From: PALSA-693 sp963729695
GTDB lineage: Bacteria; Actinomycetota; Acidimicrobiia; Acidimicrobiales; Palsa-688
Direction of reading: 5' to 3'
Assembly (NCBI GenBank): GCA_963729695.1
Contig: CAVSOT010000006.1
Location: 79,549-143,548, forward strand
DNA length: 64,000 nt
The position numbers and the translations under genes are program-made. The number at the start of each line of letters is the position of its first letter. Positions within the stretch are counted from its first letter, which is position 1. Shown here piece by piece: positions 16,861 through 25,368 of this stretch. The notes under the pieces were generated by a model, which was not told the DNA's origin, did not search any database, and saw only the letters and a program-made list of their open reading frames with translations.

Positions 16861-18704
16861 TCGCCGAGCTGGGAGATCACCCAGTCCGCCATGGCCGACG
16901 GACTTCCGTGACCCGGGCGCAGCACCACTTCGGCGCTCTCCGGTGGCTCATACGGGTCGTCGACCCCGGTGAAGCCGGTGATCTCACCGGCCCGGGCCCT
17001 GCGGTACATGCCCTTGGGGTCGCGCGCTTCGCATATCTCCACCGGGGTGTCGACGAACACCTCCACGAAACGCAGACCGGCCGCGTGGTGCATGGCCCGT
17101 ACCCGATTGCGGTCGGCGCGGTAGGGACTGACGAGGGAGACCACCGCCACCATGCCGGCATCGGCAAACAGCCGGGCCACCTCGCCTACCCGCCGGACAT
17201 TCTCGGCCCGGTCCTCGGCGCTGAACCCGAGGTCGACGTTCAGGCCGTGCCGCAGGTTGTCGCCATCGAGCAGGTAGGCGGCCCGACCCGCGGCCACCAG
17301 CTTCTGCTCGACCTCGACGGCCACGGTGGACTTCCCCGATCCGGACAGGCCGGTCAACCAGACGGTGAGGCCCCGAGTGCCGCGCTGTTCTCGGGTGACG
17401 GTATTGGCGTGCCAGACCACGTTGCTGACGTTGGCCTGTTCGGCGCTCAGGATCATGCCGGCCGCGACCGTGTTGTTGGTCGCCAGGTCGACGAGGATGA
17501 GGCCGCCGGTCGCCCGGTTGCGGTGGTACGGGTCGAATATCAGAGGCGCCTGGGTGCGGAGCCTGACCCGCCCGATCTGGTTGAGGGCGAGCGACGTCGC
17601 CGACTCGTCGCGGTGCAGGGTGTTGACGTCCAGGCGGTAGTCCAGGTTCTCCACCCGGGCCAGCACGGATCGGGTGGTGTGCAACACCCGGTACCGGTCG
17701 CCCACCGAGAGCGACGACTGGTCCGAGAACCAGCACAGCATGGCGTCGACGTCCTGGCTGACCAGGGGCCGGTTGTGCGGACGGCAGATCATGTCGCCCC
17801 GGGCGATGTCGAGGTCATCCGCGAGTTGCAAGGTCACGGCCTGCGGGGGGAAGGCTTCGTCAATGGGGTCCCCTCCCGGTCCGCGCACCTCTGCGATCTG
17901 GGACGAGAAGCCCGACGGCAGGACCACCACCTCGTCGCCGGCCTTGAAGATCCCGCCGGCGACCGTCCCCGCATAGCCCCGGTAGTCGTGGAGGTCCTGA
18001 TCGGTACCCCGCTGGGGCCGAATGACGTACTGGACCGGGAAGCGGGCGTCGATGAGGTTGCGATCGGAGGCGATGTGGACGTCCTCGAGGTGATGCAACA
18101 GCGGCGTCCCCTCGTACCAGGTCATGTTGTCGCTGCCGCCGACCACGTTGTCGCCGTGCAAGGCCGACATGGGCACGAAGGTCACGTCGTGCACGTCGAG
18201 CTTCGTGGCAAAGTTCCGGAACTCGTCGCGGATCTCCTCGAAGCGCCGCTGATCCCAGCCGACCAGGTCCATCTTGTTGACGCACACCACGAAGTGCGGA
18301 ATGCCCAGCAGGCTGGCGATGAACGCGTGCCGTCGGGACTGTTCGAGCACGCCTTTCCTGGCGTCGATCAGGATCAGCGCCAGATCCGCGGTCGAGGCCC
18401 CGGTCACCATGTTGCGCGTGTACTGGGTGTGACCCGGCGTGTCGGCGATGATGAACTTCCGGGCCGGGGTGGCGAAGTACCGGTAGGCGACATCGATGGT
18501 GATGCCTTGCTCCCGTTCGGCCCGCAACCCGTCGGTCAGGAGCGCCAGGTTGGTGTAGCCGTCGCCCCGTTCCCGACTCGTCCTCTCAACCGCGTCGAGC
18601 TGGTCCGTGAAGATGGCTTTCGAGTCGTACAGCAACCGCCCGATCAAGGTCGATTTGCCGTCGTCGACGCTGCCGGCGGTGGCCAGGCGCAGCAGCTCAA
18701 ACAT
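16857..18704 (-). CDS. cysNC: Bifunctional sulfate adenylyltransferase subunit 1 / APS kinase (CysN-CysC fusion)
   Basis: 615 aa. Residues 1-430 are the CysN GTPase that drives sulfate adenylation: ATAGSVDDGKSTLIGRLLYD (G1), DTPGHTQYTRNMVTGAS (G3), VCVNKMDL (G4), then two beta-barrel domains. Residues from about 440 are APS kinase, which makes PAPS: VWLTGLSGSGKSTVAVEVEQ (Walker A), LDGDNLRHGLN, FVDTPVEICEARDPKGMYR. ATG 18704 shares one base with the cysD stop, so the two are translationally coupled. Confidence 0.95.
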   Translation of the reverse strand: MFELLRLATAGSVDDGKSTLIGRLLYDSKAIFTDQLDAVERTSRERGDGYTNLALLTDGLRAEREQGITIDVAYRYFATPARKFIIADTPGHTQYTRNMVTGASTADLALILIDARKGVLEQSRRHAFIASLLGIPHFVVCVNKMDLVGWDQRRFEEIRDEFRNFATKLDVHDVTFVPMSALHGDNVVGGSDNMTWYEGTPLLHHLEDVHIASDRNLIDARFPVQYVIRPQRGTDQDLHDYRGYAGTVAGGIFKAGDEVVVLPSGFSSQIAEVRGPGGDPIDEAFPPQAVTLQLADDLDIARGDMICRPHNRPLVSQDVDAMLCWFSDQSSLSVGDRYRVLHTTRSVLARVENLDYRLDVNTLHRDESATSLALNQIGRVRLRTQAPLIFDPYHRNRATGGLILVDLATNNTVAAGMILSAEQANVSNVVWHANTVTREQRGTRGLTVWLTGLSGSGKSTVAVEVEQKLVAAGRAAYLLDGDNLRHGLNVDLGFSAEDRAENVRRVGEVARLFADAGMVAVVSLVSPYRADRNRVRAMHHAAGLRFVEVFVDTPVEICEARDPKGMYRRARAGEITGFTGVDDPYEPPESAEVVLRPGHGSPSAMADWVISQLGE

Positions 18705-19615
18705 CAGAAGTACCCCTCCTTCTTGCGATCCTCCATGCCGGCCTCCGAGATTCGATCATCGGCCCGAGTCGCCCCGCGCTCGGTCAGCCGGGAGGCCGCC
18801 ACCTCCATCACGACTTCTTCGACGGTGAATGCCGCCGACTCCACGCACCCGGTGCAAGTGGCATCGCCAACCGTCCGGAAGCGCACCGTGGCCTCGAACG
18901 GCTCCTCCCCGTCCATGAGCGTCACGAAACGGGAGACGGACAGCAGCATGCCGTCGCGCTCGAACACCTGGCGCCGGTGGGCGTAGTACAGGCGCGGCAG
19001 CTCGATCCCCTCGTCGAGGATGTACTGCCAGATGTCCAGCTCCGTCCAGTTGGAGAGCGGGAACACGCGGATGTGCTCCCCCTTGCGGTGGGCCCCGTTG
19101 TAGAGGTTCCACAGCTCCGGTCGCTGGTTGCGCGGATCCCATTGCCCGAACTCGTCACGGAAGCTGAAGACCCGCTCCTTGGCCCGGGCCTTCTCTTCAT
19201 CCCGGCGGGCCCCGCCGAAGACCGCATCGAAGCGGTGCTCCCGGATGGAGCGCAGCAGCGTCACCGTCTGGAGGCGGTTGCGGCTGGCTCTCGGGCCCGT
19301 CTCTTCTGCCACCCGCCCGGCGTCGATGTCGTCCTGGACGGACCCGACGACCAGGCGGATTCCCATGCGTTCTACGGTCCGGTCGCGAAACTCGATCACG
19401 TCGTCGAGGTTGTGACCGGTGTCCACGTGCATCACCGGGAACGGCAACGGCGCCGGCCAGAATGCCTTGGCGGCCACATGCAACATGACGACCGAGTCCT
19501 TGCCGCCCGAGAAGAGCAGGACCGGTCGTTCGAAGCCGGCCGCCACCTCGCGGACGATGTGCACCGCTTCCGCCTCCAGTGCGCCGATGTGGGAAAGCTC
19601 GTATGTGGTGGTCAT
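18704..19615 (-). CDS. cysD: Sulfate adenylyltransferase subunit 2
   Basis: Forms adenosine 5'-phosphosulfate from ATP and sulfate together with CysN. 303 aa, the family length. PP-loop ATP-pyrophosphatase motif LLFSGGKDSVVMLHVAAKAF near residue 33, then HVDTGHNLDDVIEFRD, GARRDEEKARAKERVFSFRD and FPLSNWTELDIWQYI. ATG 19615 starts the cysD-cysNC-cysQ operon; 126 bp separate it from the icmF stop on the same strand. Confidence 0.95.
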   Translation of the reverse strand: MTTTYELSHIGALEAEAVHIVREVAAGFERPVLLFSGGKDSVVMLHVAAKAFWPAPLPFPVMHVDTGHNLDDVIEFRDRTVERMGIRLVVGSVQDDIDAGRVAEETGPRASRNRLQTVTLLRSIREHRFDAVFGGARRDEEKARAKERVFSFRDEFGQWDPRNQRPELWNLYNGAHRKGEHIRVFPLSNWTELDIWQYILDEGIELPRLYYAHRRQVFERDGMLLSVSRFVTLMDGEEPFEATVRFRTVGDATCTGCVESAAFTVEEVVMEVAASRLTERGATRADDRISEAGMEDRKKEGYF

Positions 19616-19741
19616 CGGCGTCCGGTTACTCCAGTTCAGCGCCCGCTCAGCCCAGTCATCCGTCGGCGCACCGGCTCCAGTATCTCAGACGAGGAAGCAC
19701 TCCGAGAACGCCGCCGGTGTGGCGCCGCACCCTGTGGGTGA

Positions 19742-22700
19742 CTACACGTTCCGCCGGTAGCGCCCGCCCACCTCGAATAGCGTCCGGGTGATCTGGCCCA
19801 GGCTGCAGACCCGAACGACGTCCATCAGCACGTCAAAGACGTTGTCCCCGGCGAGCGCCGCCTGGCGGAGCCGCTCAAGGGCGGCCGGCCGTTCGGCGGC
19901 GTGGGCGGCGTGGAAGTCGGCCAACCGGCGGAGCTGGCTCTGCTTCTCCTCCTCCGTCGATCGGGCCAGCTCGAGATGGTCCGGGACCGCATCCCCGGCC
20001 GGGTTCCGGAAGGTGTTGACCCCGACGAGAGGCAGGCTCCCGTCGTGCTTCTTCGACTCGTAGAGCATCGACTCGTCCTGAATGCGGCCCCGCTGGTACC
20101 CCGTCTCCATGGCCCCCAGCACCCCGCCCCGTTCGCTCAGCCGATCCATCTCTGCCAGCACGGCCTCTTCCACCAGGTCGGTCAGCTCGTCGACGATGAA
20201 GCTCCCCTGGAGGGGGTTTTCGTTGCGGGCCAGTCCCCACTCCTTGTTGATGATCATCTGAATCGCCAAGGCCCGGCGGACCGACTCGGCGGTCGGGGTG
20301 GTGACGGCCTCGTTGTAGGCGTTGGTGTGGAGGCTGTTGGCGTTGTCGTAGATGGCGCAGAGGGCCTGAAGGGTGGTCCGGATGTCGTTGAACGCCATCT
20401 CCTGGGCGTGGAGCGACCGGCCGGACGTCTGGATGTGGTACTTCAGCCGCTGTGACCGGGCGTTGGCCCCGTACCGATCCCGCATCGCTACGGCCCAGAT
20501 CCTCCGGGCGACCCGGCCGATCACCGTGTACTCGGGGTCCATGCCGTTGGAGAAGAAGAACGAGAAGTTCGGAGCGAAGTCGTCGACGCTCATCCCTCGC
20601 CCCAGGTAGGCCTCCACGTAGGTGAAGCCGTTGGCGAGAGTGAACGCCAGCTGGGTAATGGGGTTGGCCCCCGCCTCAGCAATGTGGTAGCCGGAGATCG
20701 AGACCGAATAGAAGTTTCGGACGTCGTGGCTGACGAACCACTCCTGGATGTCGGCCATGACCCGCAGCGAGAACTCGGTCGAGAAGATGCAGGTGTTCTG
20801 GCCCTGGTCCTCCTTGAGGATGTCGGCCTGCACAGTGCCCCGAACTTGGTGGAGGGTCCGGGCCCGGATGTCGGCAGCCTCTTCCGCGCGTTAGCCGGCC
20901 GCCCGGAATGCGACTCGAAGCGGGCCAGCTGATCGTCGATCGCGGTGTTGAGGAACATGGCCAGGATCGTGGGCGCCGGTCCGTTGATCGTCATCGAGAC
21001 CGACGTGGCCGGGTCACAGAGATCGAACCCCCGGTACAGCTCCTTCATGTCGTCCAAGGTGGCGATGGAGACCCCGGAGTTGCCCACCTTCCCGTAGATG
21101 TCCGGGCGCACATCCGGTTCGAATCCGTAGAGCGTGACCGAGTCGAAGGCCGTCGACAGCCGGGTGGCCGGCTGCCCTGCCGCGAGCAGGTGAAAACGCC
21201 GGTTGGTGCGAAAGGCGTCGCCCTCGCCCGCAAACATCCGAGCCGGGTCCTCGCCCTCTCGTTTGAAGGGGAACACTCCAGCCGTGTACGGGAACTCGCC
21301 GGGCAGGTTTTCCGAGCGCAGCCATCGCAGCAGCTCGCCGTCGTCGGTGTACCGGGGCAGAGCCACGCGCGGCACTGGCGTGCCGGACAGGGACGCACGA
21401 ACGTTCTGGTCGGACCGGTAGGTGGCGACCTTGTCGGGCCATCCTTCGAGCAGGAGGCGGCTGCTCGGCGACAGCACCTCGTCGGCGTCGAACTTCGCCA
21501 GCAGCTCCTCGACGTCGGTGGCGGCCGCGGCGCGCTCGTCGGCCGCGAGCAGTTCGCCCACCTCCACCAGCTGCTGGCGACGGTGGGCGGCTCGGACCTC
21601 CTCGTCGGTTACCCGGTGGTAGGTGCGCACGGTCTCGGCAATGTCGGCCAGATACCGGTCCCTTCCCGGCGGCACGGGTGCTCGCCCTCGTGTCGACGTC
21701 CGCCCGTCGACCGGTGGCAGCACGACCTGGCCCGACCGGCAAGCCTCGTTGGGCGAGGGCGCCCCGGAGGAACTGGTAGAGCGCGGTCACGCCGTCGTCG
21801 TTGAAGCGGGACGCCACCGTGCCGAAGACGGGGAGCTCCTCAGGCGAGGCGCCCGGGTACTCCCCGCTACGCGCCAGCTGCCTGCGGACATCGCGCAGCG
21901 CATCCTCGCCGCCCCGTCGCTCGAACTTGTTGATGGCGACCGCGTCGGCGAAGTCCAGCATGTCGATCTTTTCGAGCTGCGAGGCGGCGCCGAACTCAGG
22001 CGTCATGACATAGAGCGACACGTCGACGTGGGCCACCACCTCGGCGTCGCCTTGCCCGATACCGGGTGTCTCCACGATCACCAGGTCGAATCCGGCGGCC
22101 CGGCAGGCGTTCACCGCGTCGTCCAGGCACTCGGGAATTTCGCCGCCCGCCCGCCGGGTGGCGAAGGACCGGAAGTACACCCGGCTGCTGGCGAACCCCT
22201 CCGCCTCGCTGCCGACGTCGATCGCATTCATCCGGATACGGTCGCCCAGGAGAGCCCCGCCTCCCTTCCGGCGGCTCGGGTCGATGGCGAGGACCGCCAC
22301 GCGCAGCTTGTCCTCCTGGTCGAGGCGAACCCGGCGGACCAGCTCGTCAGTGAGCGACGATTTGCCGGAGCCACCGGTGCCCGTCACGCCCAGAACAGGA
22401 ACCGGGCGCCGGGCTCCCGCCTCGACGATCAGGCGCCGGGCCGCGGGGTCCAAAGCAGCGGTTTCGAGGGCCGTGATGACCCGGGCCAGCGCCCGCTCGT
22501 CCCCGCTGAGCAGACCCTCGAGGGCCGCCTCGTCGGGCAGGGGTCGGGGCTGGTCGCACTCGGCCAGCATGAGGTTGACCATGGCCGCCAACCCCAGCTC
22601 CTGGCCGTCCTGCGGGGAGAAGATCCTCGCCACGCCGTAGCGCTGCAGCTCGGCGATCTCGGAGGCGACGATGGTCCCCCCACCACCCCCGTAGACCCGA

Positions 22701-22996
22701 ATGTCGCCGCGCCCCTCCGCCCTCAGCCGGTCGACGAGGTACGTGAAGTACTCGAGGTGGCCGCCCTGGTACGAGCTGACCGCCACCCCCTGGACGTCCT
22801 CCTGGATGGCGGCGGTGACGACCTCGTCGACGGACCGGTCGTGCCCGAGATGGACGACCTCGGCCCCCTGGGCCTGCAGCAGCCTGCGCATGATGTTGAT
22901 GGCCGCGTCGTGGCCGTCGAAGAGGCTGGCGGCCGTGACGAACCGCACCGCGTTGATGGGTCGATGGAGTGCAGACGCATCGGTCGGGGCCGACAT
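19742..22996 (-). CDS. icmF: Fused isobutyryl-CoA mutase IcmF (B12 domain + MeaB-type GTPase + mutase), two frameshifts
   Basis: Adenosylcobalamin enzyme interconverting isobutyryl-CoA and butyryl-CoA, with its own G-protein chaperone. ATG 22996 (MSAPTDASALH) starts it. The B12-binding domain has SLFDGHDAAINIMRRLLQ (axial His) and VYGGGGGTIVASEI. The GTPase has GVTGTGGSGKSSLTDELVRR and VETPGIGQGDAEVV. The mutase part has FPYTAGVFPFKREGEDPARM, SVSMTINGPAPTILAMFL and SVSISGYHIAEAGANPITQL. The reading frame changes twice: one extra base near 21722-21730, in the GTPase-mutase linker, and one missing near 20885-20890. The net change is zero and the span equals 1,085 codons, the family size. Domain order and VQADILKEDQGQN identify IcmF rather than methylmalonyl-CoA mutase. 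Confidence 0.9.
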
Positions 22997-23018
22997 CCTT
23001 TTCACCCTACCACAATAC

Positions 23019-23030
23019 TTGGACGTCCAA
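23019..23030. promoter_or_regulatory. 12-bp perfect palindrome upstream of icmF (candidate operator)
   Basis: TTGGACGTCCAA lies 22 bp upstream of the icmF ATG (minus strand), in the 116-bp gap before the divergent methyltransferase gene. Short perfect palindromes in this position are typical TetR-type operators in acyl-CoA catabolic genes. No matching second copy was seen in the window, and no regulator gene is adjacent. Confidence 0.4.
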
Positions 23031-23112
23031 CCATTTGCGCGTTGTATGGCGCCGCTGGCGGGTAGCGGCGGGCGGATTTTCACCGCCGACCGTGGCGTTA
23101 TGGTGGTTTGCT

Positions 23113-23867
23113 ATGGCGGTCGATCGCATGACCCGGGCTACGTCGTTTGGATCGGTTGCCGAGGACTACGACCGCTTCCGACCCGCGCCGCCGCCACAGA
23201 GCGCCGACTGGCTTTTGCCCCCGGAGCGCGCCGGGTGGCCGACCTTTGCGCCGGGACAGGGGCCTTCAGCCGGGTCCTGGCGCCTCGGGTGGCCCAGGTC
23301 ATTGCCGTCGAGTTGGATCCGCGGATGGCCGCGGTGTTGGCGGCCCGGTCGGCCGGCGTCCAAGTGGTCAACGCCAGGGGCGAGGCCCTTCCCATAGGGA
23401 CGGGTGCTCTTGATGCCGTGGTGGTGTCGTCCGGCTGGCACTGGCTCGATCCCGAGCTGGCGGTGCCCGAGATCGCCCGGGTCCTCCGACCGGGCGGGGT
23501 CCTCGGGGTGGTGTGGAACGGGCCCGCCCGCCAGATCGAATGGGTTGACGAGCTGCTGAGTGGTAACCGGGATGCGGCAACCGGCCGGGCCCGGCCGGGC
23601 CACGTCCTGTCGATTCCCGACGGTCAACCGTTCAGTCCCCCCGAAGGCCACACCATCGAATGGACCCTGCCCCGCAGTCCCTCGCAACTGGTCGGGCTGG
23701 CCGGCACCTACAGCCGGGTCATCGTTCAAGGCCCGGAAGAGCGCCAGGCGGTGGCGAGGCGGGCCGCCGCCGTGCTGGAGCGGGATCCGATGCTGCGGGA
23801 TCGGGTCCGGATCGAGCTGCCGATGCGCGCTCGCTGCTGGCGGGCGGTCCGCCTCCCGCGGGAGTAG
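23113..23867 (+). CDS. Class I SAM-dependent methyltransferase, frameshifted
   Basis: The N-terminus (ATG 23113 or 23128; MTRATSFGSVAEDYDRFRP) is in one frame. The SAM site (RRVADLCAGTGAFSRVLAP, then VIAVELDPRMAAVL) and the rest, including VSSGWHWLDPELAVPEIARV and LRPGGVLGVVWN, are in the next frame. The junction is a CCCCCGG run at 23218-23224, where one more base gives DWLLPPGARRVADLCAGTG and a 251-aa protein. This matches the common actinobacterial family of small-molecule methyltransferases with SxAExYDxxRP at the N-terminus. Substrate unknown. Confidence 0.78.
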
Positions 23868-24028
23868 TCGCTGGGGCGGTGTCAGGGGAACGGTGGATCG
23901 AAGGATCGAACCGGGAAGCCGGGTCCTGGCCACGCCGGTGTGGTCCGTTCATCGGGAGCGCAGCGACATCGGCCCTCGACCCGCAGAGGCCCGGAGCCGT
24001 GCCGAGGCCGATGCCGTGGCCGTCCGAC

Positions 24029-24140
24029 ACAAACGTGACACGGGTCAGTGGACGAACCTGGACTCGTGTCCCCTTGTTGTCATATACGGCACACAACGTG
24101 ACACGGGTCGTCGGGCCGACGGAGACCCGTGTCACGTTGT
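24029..24140. repeat. Palindromic repeat element, copy A, with terminator-like hairpin
   Basis: Contains three arms of the same sequence: ACAAACGTGACACGGGT at 24029-24045, ACAACGTGACACGGGTC at 24093-24109 and its exact reverse complement at 24124-24140. The last two form a 17-bp perfect stem followed by TGTTTTC. Between them lies CGTGTCCCCTTGTTGTCATA (from 24065), also found in copy B (58650-58765). It sits between convergent genes (methyltransferase and mscR), so it probably ends transcription from both sides. The remaining 405-bp gap holds no gene. Confidence 0.7.
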
Positions 24141-24207
24141 TGTTTTCCCCGGCGCAGACCGCCCCGTCGGTGTGGTCCGTTCCTCCGGAGCGCGGGGACG
24201 TCGGCGC

Positions 24208-24255
24208 CGAACCCGCAGACGCCCGAACCCGCAGACGCCCGAACCCGCAGACGCC
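24208..24255. repeat. Three perfect 16-bp tandem repeats
   Basis: CGAACCCGCAGACGCC occurs three times head to tail, followed by a partial fourth copy, 18 bp from the stop of mscR. A simple-sequence expansion; no function visible. Confidence 0.8.
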
Positions 24256-24272
24256 CGACCCCTCTACCGGAC

Positions 24273-25357
24273 CTACATGACGACGACGCTGCGCAGCACC
24301 TCGCCCCGCTCCATGCGGGCGAACGCCTCTTCCACGTCGTCCAGACCGATGGTTTCACTGACGAACCCGTCGAGGTCGAGCCGGCCCCGGAGGTACAGGT
24401 CGATGAGCATGGGAAAGTCCCGCGAGGGCAGGCAGTCGCCGTACCAGGAGGACTTGAGCGCGCCCCCCGCCCGAACAGCTCGATCATCGGCAGGTCGATA
24501 GTCATGGAGGGGTCGGGCACGCCGACCTGCACGAGCGTTCCGGCCAGGTCCCGGGCGAAGAAGGCCTGCCGGTAGGTCTCCGGGCGGCCCACGGCCTCGA
24601 TCACCACGTCGGCTCCGAACCCCCCGGTCAGGTCCTGGATGGCCGTCACCGGGTCGACCGATGACGCATCGATGGTGTGGGTAGCCCCGAACTGGCGGGC
24701 CCAGTCCAGCTTTCGTTTGTCCACGTCGACACCCACGATCACCCGGGCGCCGGCAAGGGACGCGGCCGCGATGGCGGCGTCACCCACCCCACCGCACCCG
24801 AAGACGGCCACGCTGTCGCCGCGACCGACGCCTCCGGTGTTGACCGCGGCGCCGAAGCCGGCCATGATCCCGCACCCGATCAGCCCGGCCGACTCCGGGC
24901 GAGCGGCGGGATCGACCTTCACGGCCTGACCGGCGGCCACCAGCGTCTTGGTCGCGAAGGCGCCGATCCCGAGGGCCGGCGACAGCACGGTCCCGTCCTC
25001 CAGCGTCATGGGCTGGGAGGCGTTGGCACTGTCGAAGCAGTACCAGGGGCGTCCCCTCCGACAGGAGCGGCAAACCCCGCAGGGGGCGCGCCAAGCCAGC
25101 ACGACGTAGTCGCCCGGGGCGACGTTGACCACGCCCTCCCCGACCGCCTCCACCGTTCCCGCCGCCTCATGCCCGAGGAGGAACGGGAAATCGTCGTTGA
25201 TCGCCCCCTCGCGATAGTGGAGATCGGTGTGGCATACCCCACACGCCTGGATGGCGACGAGCGCCTCGCCCGGTCCCGGATCGGGCACCACCACGGTCTC
25301 GAGGCGAACGGGTTCGCCTTTCTTCAGAGAAACGACACCCCGCACGGATTGGCTCAT
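24273..25357 (-). CDS. mscR: S-(hydroxymethyl)mycothiol dehydrogenase, frameshifted
   Basis: Oxidises the formaldehyde-mycothiol adduct (NAD- and zinc-dependent). ATG 25357 begins MSQSVRGVVSLKKGEPV. Zinc and substrate motifs: ACGVCHTDLHYREG, PFLLGHEAAGTVEAVGEGV, CGVCRSCRRGRPWYC; Rossmann SVAVFGCGGVGDAAIAAASL. The RRGRPWYCF and HYREGAINDDFPF text is characteristic of MscR. The frame breaks in a six-C run at 24463-24468 (six G on the coding strand). One more G restores ELFGRGGALKSSWYGDCLPS and an ending of LRSVVVM, giving 361 aa, the family length. As written, the ORF runs past the true stop to 24080 with nonsense sequence. Confidence 0.88.
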
Positions 25358-25368
25358 ACCGGGGAATG

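Noticed and set aside
24208..24255. Short direct repeats as a CRISPR array
   Set aside because: Units are 16 bp, directly adjacent with no spacers, and no cas gene is present; simple tandem repeat.
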